From Linnemannia elongata (lineage: Eukaryota; Mortierellomycota; Mortierellomycetes; Mortierellales; Mortierellaceae), in assembly GCA_036320915.1 (NCBI GenBank), contig JAXBDG010000001.1:3804001-3868000 (forward strand): a DNA stretch of 64,000 nt, read 5' to 3'. Under the pieces are notes generated by a model that made no database searches, was not told the origin of the DNA, and saw nothing but the letters and a program-made list of their open reading frames with translations. A program made the position numbers and the translations under genes. This document shows, piece by piece, positions 48,615-59,042 of this stretch. Within the stretch, counting starts at the first letter, position 1. The number at the start of each line of letters is the position of its first letter.

Positions 48615-50112
48615 TGCGGCGAGATTAATATTTTTAAAGTTACAAGTAGTGGGAGTAGAAGTTGATATTACAGAATAAGGGGAGGCGTGTAGGATAGTGA
48701 GGGGAGGGATAATGCAAGAGGAGAGAAGGAGGAGGAGGAGGGAGAAGAGAAGAGGTGGGGGTATGAATGAATGAATGAATGAATGAATGAATGCAAAGGT
48801 GTCCTCTCTCTTCAACGGATGGTTTAAAGGATATGTTAATATGTTAATGTGTTAATGTGCAGTGAAAGGTATAAAAAAAAAAGAGGGTAAAGAAGAAAAG
48901 AGTGAGAAGCATTCACTCCTTTTAAATGATTTGGATCTAATTCTTGTTATCAGAATCGCTGAGACAACCTTGTTTCTCTTTTTATTTTTTTCCCATCTTT
49001 TTTTTGCGTTTGAGCCACCATTGTCACATACTCACAACCATAACAGGTAATGAGAGTATCTAAACGACCGAGCCTTCCACTCTACAAGAAATAGAAAGGG
49101 GCGAAGGGGATAGGAAAATAGGTCTGACCCTGGGCGGACATTGTATCCTTCTTCTTTAAACTCGGTACATTTTTTTGTAATATGAACGTCCTAGCATGAC
49201 AGAACGACATTGTTCCCTTCCTTTCTTGGATCTCCTCTTGTATTATTTTTCATCGACCAACGTCAATTGCGACTGCGGCAACCAAGGTATTTGAAGGTTG
49301 TAAGAATACCCAGATGATCTAAATGAAAAGGCACCATTAAAGGGAGAAGAACAGGTAAGGAGGTAACGAGCAATTGCCTCACCTAGTCCTTCACAGTTGA
49401 CTGTTGGTTGTCGGGCCGGAGCGTAGCGTAACACAAAGCCAATTACCTATTCATTTGTCCGTCAATGTTTTTGTCAGGCCTTTCATGAACCCTTCCTCAG
49501 CTGCTCTTGTAGCAGTGTGTGTTAACGGAAGGCATGAAAGGCAGTTTCCCTCCACTCCAATTTTTTTTCTCGAAGACATAAAAAAACCGATCTATGCTCC
49601 ATTCAACTCCAATGGTCTGAGTCCTCTACTGAACTTTAATTGCTTTGCCCCTCTCAAAGAATCATCGACAGACCTGCTACTCCAATTGCTCCAACCCACC
49701 GACTTATACAGGCTGTCTTTCTGCATCTATGGCACAACAACCTCCCCTGAATGACCGATTACCTTACAGGAGAAAGCTGAGTGTACGTTATGGTAGGACG
49801 AATTAGTGGGAAAAAAATAGACAAACAAAAAAAGGCAAGTGGAGAAAGTCAATCGTGCATATCGACGACTCCAAAAGAGGAAGACAATCCTGTCAAGTGG
49901 ACAGCCATCTTTGCCCTTTTATCTTTGCGTCCATATGGCCTCTGTTCGACGTCCACTCTCATAATACCTACTTTCGCTTTTTTTTTGGTAGTTGTTGGTG
50001 GCGTGGCACGGTTTGCATACTGCAGAAAACTATAGTTTTGACCGTATTTCTTTTATTTTCATCGTACAAAGTGGTATATACAATCGGAGGTGTAGGAAGG
50101 GGCGATTGACGT
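48615..50112. other. 1.5 kb intergenic region upstream of the ABC transporter
   Basis: The part next to the transporter is GA-rich on plus and carries (ATGA)8. The rest, up to the 3' end of the Tma17-like gene, shows only short ORFs without resemblance to known families. It probably contains the transporter promoter. Confidence 0.5.
48763..48793. repeat. (ATGA)8 microsatellite
   Basis: Perfect tetranucleotide tandem repeat, about 150 bases upstream of the ABC transporter start. Confidence 0.9.
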
Positions 50113-50562
50113 CTACAGATACACTCCACCATCCGCTCCAGCTTGCTCGCCGCCATCCTCAGTCTCCTTTACCTCCTCCGCAACAACACCTCGCTTACGC
50201 TGAATAGCTCTCAGCAAATCGGCGCACGTCCGTTCGTACTTGGCAATCACGACCTTGTTCTCCTCAATCGCCAGTACAAACTCTGGATCTGCCTCAAATG
50301 CCTCCGCAGCCTCACTACCATCACCGCCCTGTTGCTTCTGGAACTCGATCAGGTCCTGCTGCTCCAGCTCGATAAACTCTGCAATTTCCTTGTTGGATTG
50401 GACCAGTTGCTGAATGGCACGTTCGAGACGGGAGTGTTCTTGTTCGAGCGAGGGCAGGTCGAGCGTGTCGAGGATCTTTGCGAGTGCTTCTGGGGACGCT
50501 GAGGCGAATGCTGTGCCGGAGATTGCAAATTCTGCGGGGGGTGCAATTGCGGAGGATGTCAT
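50113..50562 (-). CDS. Tma17-like proteasome-assembly chaperone (tentative)
   Basis: Single-exon ORF of 149 residues from ATG at 50562; an upstream in-frame GTG is ignored. It is mostly helical and probably coiled coil. LERAIQQLVQSNKEIAEFI and, later, AIEENKVVIAKYERTCADL match the layout of yeast Tma17 (a ...INHLQRSN... helix, an acidic spacer, then a ...RENEIVL... helix), a stress-induced chaperone (Adc17) that helps pair Rpt ATPases of the 19S proteasome. An acidic spacer (about 80-100) and an acidic Gly-rich tail fit too. The match is from memory of the family pattern, so a different small coiled-coil protein remains possible. The start is 361 bases from that of the divergent FANCL gene, so they may share a promoter. 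Confidence 0.6.
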   Translation of the reverse strand: MTSSAIAPPAEFAISGTAFASASPEALAKILDTLDLPSLEQEHSRLERAIQQLVQSNKEIAEFIELEQQDLIEFQKQQGGDGSEAAEAFEADPEFVLAIEENKVVIAKYERTCADLLRAIQRKRGVVAEEVKETEDGGEQAGADGGVYL

Positions 50563-50923
50563 GGATTGTTTGCAGGTGAACGACACTTTTGTAAGACGGT
50601 TGGAGGAAAGGAGGTGGTGGTGTTGTCCTTGTTGTCGTTGTTAGGTGTTAAGAGAGCGTGCGTGTGAGGGAAAGAGCGATGAGTGGATGTGCGAAGGCAG
50701 ATGGACATGCAGTTGAAAGGGCTCTTTGGTTAAACGTTTTCGTGTGTGAAATTCGTCAGCAGTGCGGGAGGCAGCGGCGGGGGTGACTGTTGAACTACAC
50801 GATCATTTGAACGAGAAGTGCCTCTTGATTCTTTGGCCCCCTCTTGTTGGTTACAACCCTCTTTACTCACTCACAATCACACCTAACTGATTGTCTCTCT
50901 GCCGGCCTGCTGCATTCGACAAA
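50563..50923. promoter_or_regulatory. Shared divergent promoter region, Tma17-like / FANCL
   Basis: 361 bases between two start codons pointing apart. No TATA box is clear. It must contain both promoters unless leaders overlap. Confidence 0.5.
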
Positions 50924-53106
50924 ATGGCAATGCACCAGTTCCCACTGCTGGTTCAGTGGAGCTCAGCCCCAGAAATATATCACGGCTTCCTCTCCGTCAT
51001 GGTAATACAAATGACCTCTCGTAGGACAGGACCCTCATTCCTTGATTCCTACTTGCAACTAACATGTGTATACACCTCTCGCACAATAGGACAGGGAGCT
51101 CGAAGTCTGCATAGAAATGCCAAGCAGTGGTACAGGAAAGACAGGACAAACACTGACAAAAACAGGATTAAAGAACATATCAAAGAGCAGCATACTCTCA
51201 AGTAGGATCGGGTCTCTATCTGGATCAGAGGAGCTCAAGGAGATCCTGTCTGGACAGGAGACCCAGCTCCAGCAGGTACCATATTGACCATGTTGTCAGG
51301 AGAATCTTTGTCTGGCCAAGATGGATGTAACGAGAACAAGTCCGCTCACATGATGTATGCCCGATTATATCTGGACACTAGAAAATGGAGGAAGCTAAGG
51401 ATATGGCGAGTTTTCTGGTCGAGCTCGTTGACACGCTGGTACTTTATCTCGCCTGTTCTCACTGTCCATGATGTATTACTGAGAAGAAAGACTGCATTTG
51501 TGGACTACAAAGGCGCAGGCCTAATAACTCTGACCTACATGCACTAGGAAGTAATAATGAGCAACAAGAGAGCTAAGGGGGACAAGGAGAAACCGCTGCG
51601 GTACTGGACACACGTCATGGAACAACTGGATGCCCTTGGCTGGGATAGGGTCACTCTTGTAGACCAAGACCTTTCACGCGTGCAAATAGAACTTTGGTGA
51701 GTGCTGTTCATTGTTTCTCATAATCCATGATTGGGATGCACCAGCAAATGTTGTAGATAACACATAGGACTGACAAAAGTTGCATATTATTTTCAATAAA
51801 AGCGACGCCGCACAGCGCAAGCATTTGATAACTGCTCGATTTCCGCCAGCATACCCAACAATACCACTTACCATCGCCCCATTGGAGATTCCAGAGTGCG
51901 AGGACGATCAATTGGCGGTGCAACGCGGATTGAACGTGGGAGGACTTTCATCAAAGCAAGGATCAGCCCTGCAAGCTGCAATCCGTCAAGCAGAAGCAGT
52001 AAAATGCTGTCTTTTTCTTCAGGAGCTGATGCATGTTGTTGCTATCAGGTAGACTTTAAAGTCGCTTGGGCTTGTTGATTGACACTTCATATCCTACTTC
52101 TTACCTCTTTGGACTAGCAACTGGAAATATTTCAGGAATTCTGGGATGTGATGCAGGATTTTGACGAGAGGACGTGGGTGATTGATCCGGAAAAGCCCAC
52201 CAGAGCGGACAAAATGCGACGATGCGCACTAGGTAACTTACCACAATTCCCGTCGTCGCCCCAAACCCGGTTCTTGCTTCTTTAATGCGCTGAACATAGT
52301 TATTTTAACCAAAGAGGAACATTTTGCTATTGATGTTGCTAGGCAATCACTGTTCAATTCAGGTCACTGTTCAACCGCTATCACCAAGATCCATGCCCGA
52401 CACGAGACTATTTGGACCCACCGCCAGCATTGAACCCATGCGGACCAAACTATATCAGAACGCAGGACTATGGTAAGTGCCCCAAAGTGCTTGTCAGTAT
52501 AGGATTGTTAATAATCATATGACACTGTGTTAACTGGCTGCTTCATGTTCATTTGCGTTTTTATCATAAGGGATGTGAAGAAGCTACCGCGGGAAAACTT
52601 AGAAGTGTTATTGGAACTCGAGGGCGGATTCCCTTCACCGATCAGCACAAACAAAGACGACATCAATGTTGGATGCGGCATATGTTACTCGTTTCGATTT
52701 GAGGGGCAAGTTCCGGACCAGCTCTGTAGTCAAGCCAAGTGTCAACAGCCCTTCCACCGGGTTTGTCTTTATGAGGTATCTGCTCCTGGAATGCATATTC
52801 AGAACTGCGTGCGTTGTTTTGTTTGTCTGTTTGTTTGTTTGTGAGGATGAATGATGTTCTAACGTCATTTCTTATTTTTCTTGATTTAATTGCTGGTCTC
52901 CTTAGTGGTTGCGATCGGTCCCGACGACGAGGCAGAGTTTCCATACACTCTTCGGCTCGTGTCCATATTGTGGCGAGGTAGGGCTCTGTGGTGCTTTTTA
53001 TGATTATTCTGACTTGTCAGTGCAGCCATCTTGTCAACATTGAACTAACACAAAGCTGTATCTCCTGACACCATAGACCATTACGACAAGCGCACCAAAG
53101 ACTTGA
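50924..53106 (+). CDS. FANCL: FANCL-like E3 ubiquitin ligase of the Fanconi anaemia pathway
   Basis: FANCL monoubiquitinates FANCD2/FANCI at DNA interstrand crosslinks with the E2 UBE2T. Ten exons: 50924-51001, 51090-51275, 51382-51438, 51548-51696, 51803-51998, 52118-52232, 52343-52472, 52571-52775, 52906-52977 and 53077-53106. They give 405 residues (human 375). N-terminal ELF-type part: ELKEILSGQETQLQQ. Double-RWD part: MEQLDALGWDRVTLVD, then ARFPPAYPTIPL, FQEFWDVMQDFDERTWVIDP and RRCALGNHCSI. C-terminal RING (about 339-396): CGIC, CSQAKCQQPFHRVCLYEWLR, RQSFHTLFGSCPYC. All eight zinc ligands are present, as is the CLYEWLR helix next to the E2 site. Every junction is GT-AG and in phase. The exon 2 region is Ser/Gly-rich and less conserved. 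Confidence 0.93.
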
Positions 53107-53157
53107 ATAGTAAAGAGTATTATTTTATCCAGTTCAGTCCTAGTCCGAAATGCAGTA

Positions 53158-54163
53158 CTATGTGCTCTTAGCGAAAAGAGCCTTGAGGTCGTACTCCTCA
53201 ACCAACTTGGCGAATGGTGAGAACAGAGGGCGGTAAGGACCATTGTTATCGGCCAATTGGTCCAACGTCACCCACTCCCATCCCTCACACTTCAATGGCT
53301 CCATGATCTATGTTACGTGATTACAGTTGTTGAAAGGAGTGAATGGAGTTAGGGCTTTTTGCGTTTACGCCACATTAGAAAATGGCACTAGACGGAGCGG
53401 AGGATGGAATGTCTAAAGCGCGCGCTGTCAGGATGAGTCACAATTTTACTGCGGTGCTGCTGTCTGAGGATATGTGATGTACCTTGGCCTTGGTGTCACC
53501 GAGGACATTTGCGGCGACAAAGACGGTGACATAGTGGCGGTCGATGGAAGTCATGAGGTTGTTATTGGCTGTGACGAACTTTGCGGATGCTGGGTCCAAG
53601 GTCAATCCTGTCTCTTCCAATGCCTCGCCTAAAAAAAATTAATTGATTGAGGATGGTGAGCTTTAAGTGTCAGAAGAGTGGTAGATCAAATTAATTATTG
53701 TTGCAAGAGGCGTGGGCAAGGTGGAGTGTGAGAGAGGACTTACGGATGGCACATTCTTCAAACTCTTCGCCGAACTCGAGATGACCTACACGGAAAGAAA
53801 TGTATATGGATGTGAGCAGATTGTCTGTTGATGCTTAATTGTTTTGTATTACACATAGTCCTTGCAAAAAAAAAAAGAAGTTTTTGTTGCTTGCCGTACC
53901 TCCAGCCAACTGCCAAGTGTCTAAACAAGAGGAGAAAGTGATAAGAAAGACGTTGTGATCAGTATAGCTACTTCCTGGTCACAAAAAGTAACCTTACCGA
54001 GAAAAAAGAAAAAAAAAAAAAAAAGTGAATGAATGTGAGAGCAGTTGCGAATGGGACACTTACTGGCGCCATGGGATCCGATCCGCTTTCCAATGAGGAC
54101 TTTTTGTGCATGCATGATCAACACACCGACGCCGACCTGGACAGACTTGTTTGTGATTGTCAT
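53158..54163 (-). CDS. Nudix hydrolase, NUDT15-like
   Basis: Predicted nucleoside-diphosphate-linked pyrophosphatase; NUDT15/MTH2 enzymes hydrolyse (oxidised or thio-) purine nucleoside triphosphates in the cytosol. Five exons: 54064-54163, 53900-53920, 53744-53785, 53483-53628 and 53158-53307, giving 152 residues. The N-terminus VGVGVLIMHAQKVLIGKR is the usual first strand. The 23-residue Nudix box (about 41-63) is a perfect match: GHLEFGE, then seven residues, then REALEETGL. It is split across exons 2, 3 and 4. DRHYVTVFVAA and CEGWEWVTLDQL match NUDT15 strands. Exon 2 has only 21 bases but is needed to supply TWQLAGG. The gene converges on FANCL with 51 bases between stops, so the transcripts almost surely overlap. 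Confidence 0.93.
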
Positions 54164-55143
54164 TGTGGAATGTAAGAGTTGGTTGGTTGGTTGGTTGTGT
54201 TTTTGATGACAGGAGGGTTGAATATAAAAAAGAAGGGTCAGAGTTTGAAAGAGAAGGAAGAGGAAGCTTGTCCAGGGGCTGAAGAAGTGCCTGCAGGCTG
54301 CAGTTGAAAAGATAGTCCCTCTCAGATAAACATTCTCAATAATTGATTGGTGGCGTATCTGTGGCCAATTAGATCTATTATCCCGCTACTGCACACTCAC
54401 AGATATGCCGTTGACAGATCCCTTGTGCGCTTCGGACATGATCTAATGATCACTATCCCAAATCCCTGCCTGTGGCATTATTCTGGTGGCAACATTGCAT
54501 TGTTGACAGCAATTGTGCTGTGGGTATTGATGGCTGTAGCATTTGCTGTTGCAGCTTCGTCGTGTGTACTTTTTCTCCTCTGTAACATTTTGTTCAGTGG
54601 TGGCAGGCTTTGTCTTCTGCATTATATACGGGGTTAGATATAAGACATGCTTGTGGTGTCACAAGTCTATAACGAACGAGAACAAGATACACCTCAACTC
54701 AAAGAAAAAAATGTGGGGGAGGGATATGGCGTTGATGTATAGGCTGACTGTGCGCGCTTCCTACTTGTTTTCTAGGATCTTGTTCAACTTGAATGTACCA
54801 TGTGGATAAGTACTATGCATCATAGAAAGGGGAAAAAAGGAGACGCTCAAAAATCGCGAGTGCTAGCGGCTTTACAAGCAGTTATCTTGGGTCTCCAGTT
54901 ACCTAGACAACCAAGGACTTGAGGCGGTGCAGGAAAATGCAAGTGACGGCCTGCTACTGGCTACCCAAGACTATGTTGCTTGGTTTGGTTCCAAGGATTA
55001 ACAATTATTGATATAAAAGGCGGAGATCATTCTTGCTCCTTTTCTTCATCAAAAATGGCAAGCAGCAAGACCAGCAACAGCAACAGCATCACGGCTCTCC
55101 AAAAATCCACCCATCCGAAAAAACAAAATCAACCGGACCAAAA
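54164..55143. other. Intergenic, Nudix 5' side to the 55 kb secreted-protein remnant
   Basis: Short hydrophobic ORFs near 54.4-54.8 kb have no family resemblance and lie on A/T-rich sequence. The right end holds a TATA box at 55012. Nothing else is supported. Confidence 0.5.
55012..55020 (+). promoter_or_regulatory. TATA box (TATAAAAGG)
   Basis: A consensus TATAAAAGG 124 bases before the ATG at 55144, the right distance for a short leader. It suggests the adjacent secreted-protein copy was, or still is, strongly transcribed. Confidence 0.6.
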
Positions 55144-55624
55144 ATGCACTTCTCCATCACCGTTGCGTCCGCCTTGGCACTCATCCTCGCATTATCCACC
55201 AGCACCATCTCAGCCCAACGGAGTCCCAACTTCTTCACCCGTCTCACCTGCGCCGTCCCAGCATCCCTCCCGGCCTCACCCATCTGCAACGCCGCCCTTC
55301 TCGGATCTCTCTTCGACTGAATGTACAAATTAAACGCCACTCAGCGAGAATACTATAGATCCTGAGCCGGGACAACTTCTGGCTCAAATCCACGCGTGTG
55401 CCGTCGGGATTCTTGCACCGACAAGGAGCTCAAGTCGTCCACCAATCACTTGTACGTGTTCTGATTAAAGATCTGTAGTAACTGGATGGGCGAGTTTGTT
55501 CCTGAGAGTGTCGACTCGCACGGAGGATGGTGCAGTGGGTGGTGCAGCTGGTGCATCTTAGGTTTCGGTGGTCGTTGCGGGAGCTGCTCTTGCCATCGTT
55601 TTAATCTTTGGGTTTTCCCTGTAA
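55144..55624 (+). pseudogene. Broken gene for a small secreted, GPI-type protein
   Basis: The ATG at 55144 opens a clear signal peptide (MHFSITVASALALILALSTS), then two Cys residues and a stop at 55320, 58 residues in all. The sequence beyond the stop still looks like the rest of a gene of the 60812-61297 type. A segment CRRDSCTDKELK (another frame, about 55406) matches CVKPDSCTAEDV there, and at 55510-55624 there is a Gly/Ala spacer with one internal stop (TAG) and a hydrophobic GPI-like tail ending in TAA. So this is probably a decayed paralogue with at least two frame or stop lesions. The alternative is that the 58-residue peptide is a functional short secreted protein. No intron of plausible size repairs the frame. 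Confidence 0.5.
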
Positions 55625-56234
55625 CAATACAAATACATGCACAACTGTAGGTAATTTGTAGGTATGACCCGCCGCTATAGTCACATCCTTGTAAAATAAA
55701 CGAAGAAGAATGAAAACAAGACCGTTCCGTTTCCTGTTGCGGCTGTCAATATACCTTACCTTTCTCCAAAAATAACAAGCAATGCGATATCTGACTGTGC
55801 TTAAGACACATTGATTCAGGCACCTAGAGATTTTTGGTTAAGGTACTCCAGGCGGGTTTTATGGACTTATGCGTGTGCCCATTGAAAATGGTATACAAAA
55901 CCTAACTGCAAGAGGACTATGCCTTTTTATCTGTGCTTGAATGCAATGGTGCTTATGTGCTCTACAAGGGATAAATCATATCACTTGTGTTTTTGCATAA
56001 TTGTTGATCCAAAACCAGTGCCATGCAAATACGCATGGTCACGAGTTGCAAGCCCAAACACAGCCCATCATCTATTTCCTCGCCGTTGGAAAAGCCATGC
56101 GTCATCAATTTTCTCTCTTTCTTCGCCAAAATCACCCAACAGCTAACACCCTTCTCGCTCCCTTGCATACCCAACCTACCCTCTTTCCCTCCTTCCCTCT
56201 GAACGACTACGCCTATTTTCAGGACAAGACACAT
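55625..56234. other. Intergenic, no gene seen
   Basis: About 600 bases between the remnant and Sel1-B. A weak CT bias near 56.1-56.2 kb on plus fits the leader of Sel1-B. Confidence 0.5.
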
Positions 56235-58377
56235 ATGGCGGTCCAAGATGTCCACACCAACGTCCAGGGAGTTCGCCGTGTCTATGAAAGCTGCCCTCCC
56301 TCTTCTTCCTCAGAGACCATGTACCTTGTCTGTTACCCTGACCCTCACTCAACAAAGACATCCTCCTCTGGGACGACATCTTGGCTGTGTTCAGCAGTGC
56401 TCTCTATGTCCGCTCTGGAGCCACTGTCCTTTCATTTGCCAAGGGACCGGACTTCAAAAAGTAGGTTCTCTTTCATCTATCGTGCTCTGACGTTAGATCA
56501 TGAAAGACAGCTAACACTAAGTCGATTGGATGTCAATGAATAGTTTGGACCCGCTTCGCATCGCCGCTGTCCCCGGTGTCACACTGGATGTTGTTGTTCG
56601 AGACCAATTGATCGAGAAGGAACTCTCACTGGATTCTCTTCAACAGACGTCGCCCGACTCGCCTCAGGAATATCCCAACGTCCGCTCCATACCAATTTCC
56701 AACGCCACCATTGCCGCCGTCAGAGGTAATCCAGTCGATGGTCTTGTGGAGGAGGCCATGGAGAATTACAACCACATCGACAACCCAGCAACATTGCCAC
56801 CCTGCAGAGGACCACAAACAACTCGGGCCGATCAAACACCCCCCGATCAAACATCCTCCAACCAAACATCCTCCAATCAAACATCCTCGGACAACATAGC
56901 CTACGCCACCAACTCCTCGAACAGCAGCGTCAAACGCCCTGGCGCCCCTCAGGAACACTCCTTTACCGGGGCGCTGGACTTTACCGAGACGGTGATGAAC
57001 GCTAGGCTCGGAGACAAGCATGCCCAGAATACGCTTGGTGAGATGTACAAGAACGGTCGTGGAGTGCACCAGGATTACCAGGCAGCCATGGACTGGTTCC
57101 ACAAGGCCGCAGACCAAGGCTTCGCACGTGCACAGTTCAACATCGGCGATTTGTATGATTACGGTCATGGCGTTCCTGTGGATTTCTCCAAAGCAATGGA
57201 CTGGTTCCTTTTGGCCGCTGCTCAAGATGACCTGGAGGCCCAATCCTCTATCGGAGACTTATACGCCAATGGCCAAGGCGTTCCCCAGGACTATTATCAA
57301 GGAGTCAAGTGGAGCTTGAAGGCAGCCAACCGCGGTCTCGCACGCGCCCAATTCGAAATCGGCAACCGACACTATCGTGGTCAAGGTGTGCCTCAAGATT
57401 TCTCTCAAGCAATGGACTGGTTTCTCAAGGCAGCCAATCAAGGTCACGCAGTCGCTCAGTGTAGCGTTGGACTTTTGTATGAGAAGGGTCAAGGTGTACC
57501 TCAGGATTACTCTCAAGCAATGGTCTGGTTCCTCAAGGCAGCCAATCAAGGATATGCAAACGCTGAGTTTCACATCGGCAGGTTGTATCTTTTTGGATAC
57601 GGTGTGCCTATCGATTACACCACAGCGATGGAGTGGTTCCTCAAGGCAGCCAATCAAGGTCACGCGGTCGCTCAGTGCAACGTTGGAATTTTGTACCGCC
57701 TCGGTCAAGGTGTGCCTCAGGATCACTCTCAAGCAATGGACTGGTTCCTCAAGGCAGCTAATCAAGGTCACGCGGTCGCTCAGTGCAACGCTGGAATTTT
57801 GTACGAGAGGGGTCAAGGTGTGCCTCAGGATCACTCTCAAGCAATGGACTGGTTCCTCAAGGCAGCTAATCAAGGTCACGCGGTCGCTCAGTGCAACGCT
57901 GGAATTTTGTACGAGAAGGGTCAAAGTGTACCTCAGGATTACTCCCAAGCAATGAACTGGTTACTCAAGGCAGCCAATCAAGGAGATGTATTCGCTCAGT
58001 ATTACATCGGCAGGTTGTATCATTCTGGATACGGTGTACCTATCGATTACACCATAGCGATGGAGTGGTACCTCAAAGCAGACAAGCAAGGTCACGCGGT
58101 CGCTCGGCGCAACGTTGGACTTTTGTACGAGAAGGGTGAAGGTGTGCCTCAAGACTATTCCAAAGCGTTGGTGTGGTATCAGAGGTCGGCGGATCAAGGA
58201 GATGGTGGTGCTCAATTTAACATCGGCCACTTGTATGAGCGTGGTCTGGGGATCTCCAAGGACAAAGCAAAGGCGATGGGGTGGTACAAAAAGGCAGCGG
58301 AAAACGGCCATGCTAATTCAAGGATCAGATTTGACAAGCTGAAGGAACAGGGCTACAGTCCTAAGTTGATGAATTGA
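56235..58377 (+). CDS. Sel1-repeat protein B; module exon carries an apparent frameshift
   Basis: Exon 2 (56544-58377) encodes 12 Sel1 repeats of 36 residues (about 57.0-58.3 kb) after a spacer with a DQTSS-type pentapeptide repeat. It begins with LDPLRIAAVPGVTLDVVV, the second half of the shared module. The first half is in exon 1 (ending at 56460, donor GTAGGT, phase 2): NKDILLWDDILAVFSSALYV and SFAKGPDF. That frame hits a stop just upstream, while the expected start of the module (MYLVCYPDPHS) is in the next frame, so one base seems missing near 56346-56352. As written, translation could begin only at the ATGs at 56530/56536 within the retained intron (615 residues without the intact module). 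It is a close paralogue of the gene at 41925-43577. The exon 1 start at 56235 is the least certain point. Confidence 0.8.
56830..56889 (+). repeat. 15-base tandem repeat, four units
   Basis: Four copies of a GATCAAACATCCTCC-like unit inside Sel1-B encode (D/N)QT(P/S)(P/S). It forms a flexible Thr/Ser/Asn spacer before the Sel1 array. Confidence 0.85.
57652..57975 (+). repeat. Three near-identical 108-base Sel1 units
   Basis: Units start at 57652, 57760 and 57868, exactly 108 bases (36 codons) apart. Each contains CACGCGGTCGCTCAGTGCAA and differs from its neighbour by only a limited number of bases. Such similarity between adjacent repeats indicates recent unit duplication or gene conversion. 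Confidence 0.9.
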
Positions 58378-59042
58378 AGGTTGCCTTCCATATTTACGCC
58401 AACTGAACAAGGGTAAAAATAAAACAAAATAAGACTGCAAAACTTACTCTCATTTCATCATTTTGCTTAGAATTGCGTTGGATGTTCTTCTATCATCTAT
58501 CATCCACGCCTTTTTTTATTGCCGTCTTTGGAAGAGTGTTCCTGGTCTGCTTGTAACCGTCCCTATTTTAGTATCCACTTGCACCCTTCTTTCCTCAACA
58601 AACAAAAGCTTGCGTTTAAGCCCCAAATCGCCAGATCTCGTTCACTAAAGACAAGTCAGCGAAGGGGCGTATTTCCTTTTTTGGAGCCACTTAGACTGGG
58701 GACCTATAAAGTCCGGTGCAAGAATACACACCTCAATGAAAGGGTGGAAAGAAAGTGGAATGACGACCAGTCCTCCTCCCTTTCTTCCTGTCTCTATTAC
58801 CACTTTGAAGTCGCTGTAGAAAAACAGCACAGTTTCACTAAGCCGTTTATTCCCTCTCCCTTTTCCAGGCTAATCATATGTTCACCACCTAGATGTGAGA
58901 GAAGCCAGTATTTAAAAGGGCGTTGCTCTGCACCACTCCCTCTTCTCACTTATTCCCTCTTTTACACCCACTCTCTCTATCCTCAGATCCGCTCAATTCA
59001 CCAGTACCCCTACAGAAATCCTTCACACCGTCGCTACAAGCC
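58378..59042. other. Intergenic with TATA element
   Basis: About 660 bases. CT-rich sequence follows a TATA-like element at 58909 and leads into the broken gene at 59043. No other gene is seen. Confidence 0.5.
58909..58918 (+). promoter_or_regulatory. TATA box (TATTTAAAAG)
   Basis: A TATA-like element 134 bases before the ATG at 59043, followed by a short CT-rich leader. Spacing is like that of the TATA box at 55012. Confidence 0.5.

Noticed and set aside
49404..49754. 116-codon plus-strand ORF between the ABC transporter and Tma17-like gene
   Set aside because: No recognisable pattern, ordinary intergenic composition and no leader tract.
54347..54637. Hydrophobic 96-codon ORF
   Set aside because: Membrane-like appearance comes from T-rich sequence; no leader tract or supporting context.
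55033..55143. Upstream extension and uATG ORF at the 55 kb gene
   Set aside because: The TATA box at 55012 places this stretch in the leader, and the signal peptide begins at 55144.
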